From: a bacterium
GTDB lineage: Bacteria > JAJVIF01 > JAGGVT01
Length of the DNA stretch: 40,928 nt
Direction of reading: 5' to 3'
Assembly: GCA_021157815.1 (NCBI GenBank)
Contig: JAGGVT010000027.1
Span: 1-40,928, forward strand
Position 1 is the stretch's first letter; every line of letters starts with the position of its first letter. The position numbers and the translations under genes are program-made. Positions 1 through 8,197 of the stretch are shown here, in pieces. Below the pieces are notes generated by a model, which was not told the DNA's origin, made no database searches, and saw only the letters and a program-made list of their open reading frames with translations.

Positions 1-16
1 ATCAAGTATATTCAAT

Positions 17-90
17 GTCATTCCGGGCTTGACCCGGAATCCATCTTCAAGCCTGGAAGACGTGGATTCTGAATCAAGTTCAGAATGACA
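17..90. repeat. Interspersed inverted-repeat element, family A (gtcattccgggcttgacccggaatcca ... tggattctgaatcaagttcagaatgac)
   Basis: Both arms are palindromic and are near-complements of each other; further copies at 28256-28331 and 31934-32007. Confidence 0.85.
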
Positions 91-189
91 ATTTGCCATC
101 TTTGAGTGAAGATAAAATTAAAACAGGATTTCTCAACAGCCCCAGAATGCCTGCACCACAATAAAGTCCTGTTTTAGTCTTATTCCATA

Positions 190-1110
190 CTATTCCTCAG
201 GCTTAATCGAAACCTGCCCCTCATCGAGAGTTATCTCCCTGCCGTGGTTAAGATCAAGCACAACTCGCTTTCCCTTAACTTCCTGCCCCTTGTAAACAAC
301 CACTACATCACTCGATGATGAAATCGATTGAAGAATCAATTTGCCCTCATCTCTGCTATAGATAACCTTGTCCGCTTTACCGTTCATATCCGGGTCATTA
401 AATTCGACATTCCCCTCACAAACGACCTTTATGATTTCATTTTTATCGTAATCAAGTATCGCTTCCGAGCAGGAGATTGCAGTTGTTTCCAGTTTGAAAT
501 TCACATCACCGGATGCTATTACGGTTTGCGATTTCCCATCAATCACCATTCGAGTGCAATCGATTGTGTATGTAACAATTTCATCCGGGGATTCGCTATC
601 GACAAGCAGCGGGATTCGCCTTGTTTTAGCCTCATAATGCACGAATCCATCCGCGGAGATTTTTTCATCCCGGCGTTCATAAGTCAGGCGTGACGATTTA
701 AGAAGCATATCGTTTCCACTCAGGGACACTTTGCCGGTTAGTTTGACAACATCGGATTTGAAATTAAAATCGGCATTTGCGCAGGATGCTGAATAGCCGT
801 TCTCATCGCTGTATTTGATATTTCCGTTTACAGTGAGATGAAGCGGGGTTCTGTTTTCGCTTCCCTCATCACGTTCGAGTTCAAGGACACCGGAATCCCC
901 CATGATTGAATGGCCATCGTGGCTGAAATCGATTGGCCCATCCAGATTGACGGTTTCATGTAATCCATCAATTGTGATTTCAACATCACCCGCGGTGAGT
1001 CGTGTTTGAATCTCTCGTATAACCAGCGCGAAAATGGCGGAAGCTGTCGCTATGATTACAAGCGCGATTAGTAATGTTATCCACGAGAATTTCCGCATTT
1101 GAAATTGCAC
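190..1110 (-). CDS. LptA/OstA-like protein with N-terminal membrane anchor (LptC/LptA-type LPS transport)
   Basis: 306 aa; N-terminal TM segment followed by repeated beta-rich OstA-like pattern (VKLTGKVSLSGNDMLLKSSRLTYE, VIASGDVNFKLETTAISCSEAILDY, VVCEGNVEFNDPDMNGKADKVIY). Confidence 0.7.
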   Translation of the reverse strand: MQFQMRKFSWITLLIALVIIATASAIFALVIREIQTRLTAGDVEITIDGLHETVNLDGPIDFSHDGHSIMGDSGVLELERDEGSENRTPLHLTVNGNIKYSDENGYSASCANADFNFKSDVVKLTGKVSLSGNDMLLKSSRLTYERRDEKISADGFVHYEAKTRRIPLLVDSESPDEIVTYTIDCTRMVIDGKSQTVIASGDVNFKLETTAISCSEAILDYDKNEIIKVVCEGNVEFNDPDMNGKADKVIYSRDEGKLILQSISSSSDVVVVYKGQEVKGKRVVLDLNHGREITLDEGQVSIKPEE

Positions 1111-1116
1111 GCTTCC

Positions 1117-2295
1117 CTATTCTCCCAAAAAGCTTTGACCGAAGTTGATATTCTTCAGTTCGAAATAATCCGCTATTGTCTGTGCCAGATCACCGAAAGA
1201 ATCGCGCCTGCCAAGATTTTTCCCTTTGAATATTTTCGGCGCGTACGCCAGAATCGGAACATGCTCGCGCGAGTGGTCTGTTGATGCTGTTGTCGGGTCG
1301 CATCCATGATCGGCGGTTATGAAAAACGGAACATCATCGCCGATAAGGTCAAGCAAATCAACAAGCCACGAATCGACCGCTCGCAAGCCCTCATAAAACT
1401 CAGCTGGCTTGTTGCGATGTCCCCACATCATGTCAAAATCGATTAGGTTTACAAACAGCAGTCCATTGAATCCGGCATTGAACCTGTCAGTGGTTCGTTT
1501 CATGCCGTCCGCGTTTCCTGCAGTATGAATTTTTTCCGTTATCCCCCTGCCTGTGAAAATGTAATCTATTTTTCCAATTGTAATAACATCTCTGTTGTCC
1601 TCTTTAAGCACATCGAGAAGAGTTTCAGAAGGAGGGGGAATGCCGTAATCCTTGCGTTCATAAGTACGCTGAAATTTTCCCAACTCACCAATAAAGGGTC
1701 GAGCAATCACTCTGAGAACCTGATGTTCTCCTGTAAGCATTTCACGGGCTGTTTCGCATATTGAGTAAAGGTCCTCAAGCGGGATTACATCCTTGTGGGC
1801 GGCAATCTGGAAAACGGAATCAGCGGATGTGTAGATGATCGGATTTCCGGTTTCGAAATGCTCCCTTCCAAGTTCCTCGATTATCACTGTACCGCTTGCT
1901 GCCGTATTCCCAAGAACTTTTTTCCCAATCGCTTTTTCAAACGGCTCAATAACCTCAGGCGGGAAACCATCGGGATATAACGGCGCGATGATATCTGAAA
2001 CAACGCCCATCAGTTCCCAGTGCCCTGTGGTTGAATCCTTGCCACTCGATTTAGGCGCCATTTTACCATACGATGCAATCGGTTCGATATCGCTGCTCAT
2101 GCCGTCAATTGGCCTGATTTTACCCAAGCCGAGTTTTTCCAAATTCGGTAGATCAAACCCGCCCACAAACCGCGCAACGTTTCCAAGGGTGTCGCTGCCG
2201 GCATCGCCGTATTTATCGGCATCAGGCATTTCACCGATTCCAACGCCATCGAGAACGAGAACAATCGCCTGTTTTTTGTTTTTGTGCATTGACAT
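1117..2295 (-). CDS. deoB: Phosphopentomutase
   Basis: 392 aa; alkaline-phosphatase-superfamily motifs AIVLVLDGVGIGEMPDADKYGDAGSDTLGN, KDSTTGHWELMG, FFITADHGCDPTT. Confidence 0.95.
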   Translation of the reverse strand: MSMHKNKKQAIVLVLDGVGIGEMPDADKYGDAGSDTLGNVARFVGGFDLPNLEKLGLGKIRPIDGMSSDIEPIASYGKMAPKSSGKDSTTGHWELMGVVSDIIAPLYPDGFPPEVIEPFEKAIGKKVLGNTAASGTVIIEELGREHFETGNPIIYTSADSVFQIAAHKDVIPLEDLYSICETAREMLTGEHQVLRVIARPFIGELGKFQRTYERKDYGIPPPSETLLDVLKEDNRDVITIGKIDYIFTGRGITEKIHTAGNADGMKRTTDRFNAGFNGLLFVNLIDFDMMWGHRNKPAEFYEGLRAVDSWLVDLLDLIGDDVPFFITADHGCDPTTASTDHSREHVPILAYAPKIFKGKNLGRRDSFGDLAQTIADYFELKNINFGQSFLGE

Positions 2296-2335
2296 ATTTT
2301 AGCATAGAGAACAGGTTGCTGCGAAACGATTACAT

Positions 2336-2609
2336 GGAATAGCAGAGTGTTTTAGAGTATGTCGGGAAGGTTTTACAATCAAATTCTCCCCCACCCCAGC
2401 CCTCCCCGCGAACGGGGAGGGAGAATGTTGTTTTTCCTTTTCGCATGTATGAGGGAGAATGTTGACTTTCCCTTTCACATGTATATTGACAAGATATATT
2501 GTTTGCCAATGCGAAAAACATCTCCCCCCGCTCGCGGGGGGATTAAGGGGAGGATGAGAAATAAAAACAACCTTTTCCGGCAAGCTCTTAAACCCTCTGC
2601 TATTCCATG
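2336..2609. repeat. Composite inverted-repeat element between deoB and xer (outer arms ggaatagcagag..., inner hairpins tccccgcgaacgggga and tccccccgctcgcgggggga)
   Basis: Outer arms ggaatagcagagtgttttagagtatgtcgggaaggtttt / aaccttttccggcaagctcttaaaccctctgctattcc are near-complementary. Confidence 0.8.
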
Positions 2610-2616
2610 TATTGAT

Positions 2617-3516
2617 TCAAGCCCTGGGATGCGAATTAAGAAATACCTTTCGCTTGAAATCCTCAACGATGTTCGTATAGATTTCAGTTGTGGCAAGGCT
2701 TTCATGGCCAAGCAGTTCCTGCAGGACTCGTAAATCAGCGCCATTCTCCAGCATGTGAGTCGCGAATGAATGGCGGAGAATATGCGGATAAACCCGCTTT
2801 TTCAATCCAGCCCAACCGGCGTATTTCCTGATGAGTTTCCACAGGTCCTGGCGGGTGAATTGTTTACTTCTCGTTTTAACGAAAACTCTTTTCACTCCTG
2901 TTTTATTCTGAAGAAGTCGCGCTCTGGGTTGAGTAAGATATTTCTCCAGCCACAACCAGCCATCCTGATGTAGCGGCACTATTCTTGTCTTGCCGCCTTT
3001 TCCAGTAATCCTGATAACTTTCTCCTTTTGGTTCAGATCCGATAATTCCAGCTTAACAAGTTCAGTCGCTCTCAATCCGGTTCCATACATCAGCTCAAGA
3101 ACAGCTTTGTCGCGGAGACCCTCATCGCTGTTTGTATCAACAGCATTAAGAAGTTTGTCAACCTCATCCCGAGAAAGAACCTCGTAAAGATTTTTATCAG
3201 TTTTAGGAATTTGAATATTAGCGACAGGAGATAATTCGCACGATTTATTTATGGAAATATATTTATAAAAACCGCGTATCGCGCTTATTCTCCGTGCGAT
3301 TGTCCTTGATGAAATCCCTCTTGCATTCTCATGGTTGATAAAGCCAATAACCTGAGCGCGCGTGGTTTCCATGATTGATGAATCATAAAACTCATCGAGA
3401 AACATCGCTAGCAATGCGAGGTCTCGCCGGTATGAATCAATCGTATTGCGCGACAACCTGCATTCAAGAGCAAGATAATCGAGAAACTTTTCTATTTCGG
3501 AATCATAAAAAATCAA
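2617..3516 (-). CDS. Tyrosine recombinase, XerC/XerD type
   Basis: 299 aa; SAM-like N-terminal domain and catalytic motifs GLRATELVKL, HILRHSFATHMLENGADLRVLQELLGHESLATTEIYT. Confidence 0.93.
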   Translation of the reverse strand: MIFYDSEIEKFLDYLALECRLSRNTIDSYRRDLALLAMFLDEFYDSSIMETTRAQVIGFINHENARGISSRTIARRISAIRGFYKYISINKSCELSPVANIQIPKTDKNLYEVLSRDEVDKLLNAVDTNSDEGLRDKAVLELMYGTGLRATELVKLELSDLNQKEKVIRITGKGGKTRIVPLHQDGWLWLEKYLTQPRARLLQNKTGVKRVFVKTRSKQFTRQDLWKLIRKYAGWAGLKKRVYPHILRHSFATHMLENGADLRVLQELLGHESLATTEIYTNIVEDFKRKVFLNSHPRA

Positions 3517-3539
3517 AACAGTTTATCCTTCTGGAATAT

Positions 3540-3785
3540 CTAACTTGCTAACCTGCCACCCTACTAACCTGCTAACCTACTAACCTGCTAACCTACTAAC
3601 TTGCTAACCTGCTAACCTGCCAACCTGCTAACCTACTAACCTGCTAACTTGCTAACCTGCTAACTTGCTAACCTGCTAACCTGCTAACTTGCTAACCTGC
3701 TAACTTGCTAACCTGCTAACTTGCTAACGTGCTAACCTGCTAACTTGCTAACGTGCTAACCTGCTAACCTGCTAACTTGCTAACG
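3540..3785. repeat. Octamer tandem array (~30 units of CTAACCTG / CTAACTTG and variants)
   Basis: Uninterrupted 8-bp periodicity; stop codons (TAA on +, TAG on -) recur so it is non-coding on both strands. Confidence 0.95.
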
Positions 3786-4268
3786 TTTTCATGGTATAAT
3801 TATCACATATTACAGGGATGAAAAGAAACGATACATGTCACGTTGATAATAACGGACATGATGTAAGTAAATAATACACCCCTGGCGATATAATAATGGA
3901 TACTAAACGAGGAAGTATTTTAAGAAATTTAAAATAAGCATATAACACTTAATATTTGATTAATAGATGGGAAAAAGGCAAGGAAACTATTGATATTTCC
4001 TTTATTTTATGTTTAAATAATATGACGCATTTATTGATTACGTGCGAACGGTGTGTGTATTTCGAAGCGGATGTATGAATTTGTCGCAATCACGCATCTA
4101 TTTATTTAGAAGAAGTTCAATGATGTAAAAGTTATATTGTGGGATTCTGGATTTATGGGTTATATTTTAATCAGGATATGCTATAATGATACTATCCCAC
4201 CCACTGAAACTATCGTTGAATAACAACAATAATTCAAACAGTTGATCACCAAGGTCATCTGGAGGTAA

Positions 4269-7157
4269 ATGGTGATGAGAATTTTTGGATTTGGACTACT
4301 AACAGCGCTCGTTATGCTTTGGGCGATAAGCTGCAGCAGCAGCAGTTCCGAACCAGTTACACCAGGATCATCTTTTGTGGATAATCCTGCCAATGATTTC
4401 CCGCTGTATGTCAGCGATTTTGACGTCGATGGTTCACCGTCAGGTGGCAGCGGCGCTCTCGGTGTCTTTGAGGTTCACATCGACACCAACACTCTCGAAT
4501 ATGAGATGAATCCATTAAGAAGCAACGCAGGCTCAACAAAGGATACTCTTGAGGTTATCGACGTAACCAACTTCATGACGTTGTTGCCCTGCAGAGACTG
4601 CGCCACTCTGTTAGAGGTTGGCTATACTGGCACATATGACAGGCTCAATCTTCGTTTTGGAATTAAGCACCCATTCGCTGCGCCTAATTTCTCCGAGCCT
4701 ATCAGCGGGAGGAATCGAGCCGACCTGCATATCTTCAACGTTGAAGGAATGCTGGTATTCGCAGACAACGCGACATTGTATCCCGAGCTTGGTGTCAGGA
4801 TGAGCACAATTGACAGGTTGGCAAACGCGGATGGTTATTCAGGTTACCTTGATGAGTCACTTGATAACATCCTGCCGACAAACGCCGATATTCATCCGTA
4901 CAAGACATTTTTTGTCAACTATGAGGACGGCAACTATGACCCATCCAACGAGTTTGGCTTTGCAAGTCTTGTATCACCAAGCGGATATATGGTTATGAGA
5001 CAGGGTTCCCTGCAGGATACACGTTTTTACCACGTTAATCACACACCTGGTGAACAGCTGGATTTCCTCTTTGTTGTTCAGGCAAGCTGGGGAGCATCGA
5101 CTGAAAATTATACACAAAGATTCCAGGCGGTTTATGACTGTCCGCAGTTTAACAAGAAAGCCGCGAGTTTTGTTGAAGTCGAGGTCATTGGTGACCTTAT
5201 TGCCGGTGACCCGTCATCAGCATGCGATGTCGATGTGAATGTTCTCGATATCAACTACGATACACCGGTTGGTCCCGGACTTGGTGAAATGCTCGATGAA
5301 AGCACCATTTCATCGATTAAAATTGAGGTACCGAATGTAACAGCCGGAGTATTGGAATTTGTCAATCCGACACCTCTCAGCGGTGACCCGCGAGACCCCC
5401 AGAATCCGCTGCATTTCGAATTCGAAATCAGGAACCTGGATGGCGAAACAGAGGGCACTTACAATGGACTGGTTGAGGTAATTGACAGCTACGCACCCAA
5501 ACAGAATCCAAATCCGATTATCGGGGACAATGACGGTGCCGAGCGTGTTGAGGTTGGTTTAAATCCCCTCACCGGGCTTATTGAAATAGATCACTTCTCG
5601 ACATACATGTCACTTAATGTAGTGATTGGCGAGGCGAATCAGCCACCGGTCGCTGTGTTCCACACTGTGCCTCCGGCTGACTGTTATTTGCCAAGAGAAG
5701 TTGATATTCTGATTGACGCGTCAGATTCGTTTGATCCGAACTTCGGTTCCGGCCCATGCGGCGACGTTGTGCAGTATGAATTCGACTTTGAATGGAACGG
5801 TGTTCCTGCTGATTTCTCACATGATTACATTGGTCCCGACTCAGCGCAAACCTACCAGTTCCTGCAGAGTGGCCCTAATGTTATCGGAGTTAGAGTTACA
5901 GATGGATGTGTTCCGCAGCTTAGCAGTCCCATCGAATCTTTGAACGTTATCATTGGTAACCCGGAGGAGTTCAGGCCTGAACAAACCCAACTCTCCCGGC
6001 CAATGGAGACTAATAATAATCCTTTAAACCCCTTTCAACCGGTTTTAAACACGACCCCGATGTGCGTTTCCGGTAATAATGTTTATGTCGCATGGACAGC
6101 TCATGACACAGTTCTTGATCTTGACTATGTCTATTGCGCAAGAAGCGCGGACGGCGGATGTACATGGGGTGACGCGGACAAGATTTATCACCACGCTAAT
6201 TGTGCTGTTGTAACATACGTATTTGTCGCTCTTGACACACTTGCAGATGGCAGCCCGATTCTGATGGTTATCAGTCCGGGTACTGTTACCTGTAACTTCC
6301 AGGCATGGTTCTTCATTGGACGAAATTTGCCAGGTAACGCTGTTGACTGGGGCGAGGAGCACGCGGCTGACCTTTATGGCGCCAAAAGTGCGTTTATCGA
6401 CCTGAAGGGACACCCGACTGATGAAACAATTGCCTATATGGTGCAGTGGCGATATGACGATAACGCGCCAAATAACCTTATGTTTGTCAAGGTTAAATAC
6501 ATCGGATCACCCGAACCCTGGTTCCCGCACTGGGAAGTTGATGTCGGACAAACCATTTACAATCTCGACCTTGAACTTGAAGAAATAGGACCTGACCCCA
6601 AGATGCACGTTGTTTACACCACAAACACACAGGTCAAGTACCTGACTCTCATGCCAACAGAATTGGTAACTCCGGTTGTTGAAGGACCAATTACAGTCAC
6701 ATCAGTTGGAGAGAATGATTCGAAATTCGCAAGGCTGACTCTCGACAGGTTCAACATGCCAATAGTCGTTTACCAGTCGAAATATCCCGGCACTGATTAC
6801 AACGTACTTCTGAAAGCCGGAACCGGTTCACCGGTTACATTCCCCGCAACGCCTGATTTCTATACCGATATGGCAGGCGATCAGCTGCGACCGGAACTCA
6901 GGTATAACGAATATTTCAATGACTGGTGGATGGTTTACGATGATGATGGCCAGATTTACTATGAAACACTCGATTCTTCTTTCACTTCAATAGCAAACGG
7001 TGTAGTGAACACAGAAGATCCGGGCACTGATTATCGCTATTTTGACCCATCAATCGTTTTCAATCCGGATGAGCACTCAACGAACGTTGTCTGGGTCAGG
7101 GCTGAAAATGCACCAGAGCCGTATGAGGTCGGTTGTGTCTTCAATCGAACTAATTAA
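4269..7157 (+). CDS. Large secreted lipoprotein with lineage N-terminal module, PKD-like domain and C-terminal Asp-box/BNR beta-propeller-like region
   Basis: 962 aa; RBS ggagg upstream; signal peptide plus Cys followed by poly-Ser; PKD-like segment (PPVAVFHTVPP...ILIDASDSFDPN...YEFDFEWNG); Asp-box SADGGCTW. Confidence 0.8.
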   Translation: MVMRIFGFGLLTALVMLWAISCSSSSSEPVTPGSSFVDNPANDFPLYVSDFDVDGSPSGGSGALGVFEVHIDTNTLEYEMNPLRSNAGSTKDTLEVIDVTNFMTLLPCRDCATLLEVGYTGTYDRLNLRFGIKHPFAAPNFSEPISGRNRADLHIFNVEGMLVFADNATLYPELGVRMSTIDRLANADGYSGYLDESLDNILPTNADIHPYKTFFVNYEDGNYDPSNEFGFASLVSPSGYMVMRQGSLQDTRFYHVNHTPGEQLDFLFVVQASWGASTENYTQRFQAVYDCPQFNKKAASFVEVEVIGDLIAGDPSSACDVDVNVLDINYDTPVGPGLGEMLDESTISSIKIEVPNVTAGVLEFVNPTPLSGDPRDPQNPLHFEFEIRNLDGETEGTYNGLVEVIDSYAPKQNPNPIIGDNDGAERVEVGLNPLTGLIEIDHFSTYMSLNVVIGEANQPPVAVFHTVPPADCYLPREVDILIDASDSFDPNFGSGPCGDVVQYEFDFEWNGVPADFSHDYIGPDSAQTYQFLQSGPNVIGVRVTDGCVPQLSSPIESLNVIIGNPEEFRPEQTQLSRPMETNNNPLNPFQPVLNTTPMCVSGNNVYVAWTAHDTVLDLDYVYCARSADGGCTWGDADKIYHHANCAVVTYVFVALDTLADGSPILMVISPGTVTCNFQAWFFIGRNLPGNAVDWGEEHAADLYGAKSAFIDLKGHPTDETIAYMVQWRYDDNAPNNLMFVKVKYIGSPEPWFPHWEVDVGQTIYNLDLELEEIGPDPKMHVVYTTNTQVKYLTLMPTELVTPVVEGPITVTSVGENDSKFARLTLDRFNMPIVVYQSKYPGTDYNVLLKAGTGSPVTFPATPDFYTDMAGDQLRPELRYNEYFNDWWMVYDDDGQIYYETLDSSFTSIANGVVNTEDPGTDYRYFDPSIVFNPDEHSTNVVWVRAENAPEPYEVGCVFNRTN

Positions 7158-7179
7158 TTGAACAACCATATTGAATACA

Positions 7180-7209
7180 AACGCCCGGCTAAATGCCGGG
7201 CTTTTTTAT
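7180..7209 (+). terminator. Rho-independent terminator after the 4269-7157 lipoprotein gene
   Basis: gcccggctaaatgccgggc stem-loop followed by tttttt. Confidence 0.9.
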
Positions 7210-7717
7210 GGATAGCAGAGAGTTTAAACCCTCTGCTATTTCACTAAAAAGTATGCCATTTGCTATAAACTAAAATCCTCCCAAAAGGGAGGATTTAGAG
7301 GGAATTAACAGGAAACGCGGGTCGTGATAGGAATGCGATAAAACATTCGCCTATATTCAGGCTCCCCGCAGCCTTCTTATTCTTTGGTAATCAAGCCCAT
7401 AGACCTGAATGTTCGATCACTGCCCAGAATAAACAGAAATATCAGGGCAGTTGGCAGGTTAAATATGGATTTCAGAAATTTCATGTATTTCACCTTCACC
7501 TTTTTATATAACAATAAACATGCCAGTTTTGATGGATTTGCCCCTTTCCATCGAGAGCCTCCTCACTTCTTTAAATCCCTTTATTTATGCGCTTTTTAGG
7601 GTTGCATCAGTTGATTACATTGAAATGATGATTCGATTATAGAGATATTCACAGAAAACTATACAAAAAAGCGATGCAAATTGCATCGTTGGAGGGATTG
7701 GTTTTGATGAAATATTG

Positions 7718-8095
7718 ATGTCTGACACCAATGGCGCATTTATAAGTGTATGGCTTATTTCATTTAGATTTAACATCTATCATAACAGTATTGTTGATTT
7801 TAGTGGTCATAACAAGCACAGTGACAATCGTCATTCCGAAACTCGACGCAGTCGAGGGGTCGGAATCTCTCTCTTCGATAGAGTTCACTATTATCAAGGT
7901 CTCGATATTTAAAGGGATTCCGACCATCCACTTCGCGAATGTCGGAATGACGCGCTCTCTGTCCTTTTTTCCAGATATGATGGCACATACGCTGGAACGC
8001 GCTAACGGAATAACTGTCAAATTAATTTCATAATAACTAATTTGTATCAATGCAAAATATAGCCTCCTAAAAAAGCGCCATTGGTACCAGGTACG
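7718..8095. repeat. Nested inverted-repeat region: outer arms tgtctgacaccaatggcgc / gcgccattggtaccaggtac, inner gtcattccgaaa...gtcggaatgac
   Basis: Outer ccaatggcgc/gcgccattgg arms flank an inner element at ~7831-7952. Confidence 0.7.
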
Positions 8096-8197
8096 AATTA
8101 ATTCATGGCGCTTTTCATAATAATTTGAAGAATATTTGAAAAATAGGATATCCCATATGATATAATAGTTAAAGTTATAACAGTTAAATTATTTTAC

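Noticed and set aside
2299-2744. ORFs 2299-2583, 2330-2521, 2359-2733, 2475-2744
   Set aside because: They cover an inverted-repeat element and the 3' end of the recombinase gene; the proteins have no family-like features
2617-3516. Tyrosine recombinase as integrase of a mobile island
   Set aside because: Sequence and deoB adjacency fit housekeeping XerC/XerD; no att repeats, tRNA junction or phage genes nearby
3540-3785. Octamer arrays as CRISPR or as coding repeats
   Set aside because: No spacers; stop codons occur in every frame on both strands because 8 is not a multiple of 3
7715-8050. Overlapping ORFs 7715-7912, 7746-8033, 7760-8050, 7800-7988
   Set aside because: Located inside nested inverted repeats; both strands open by chance
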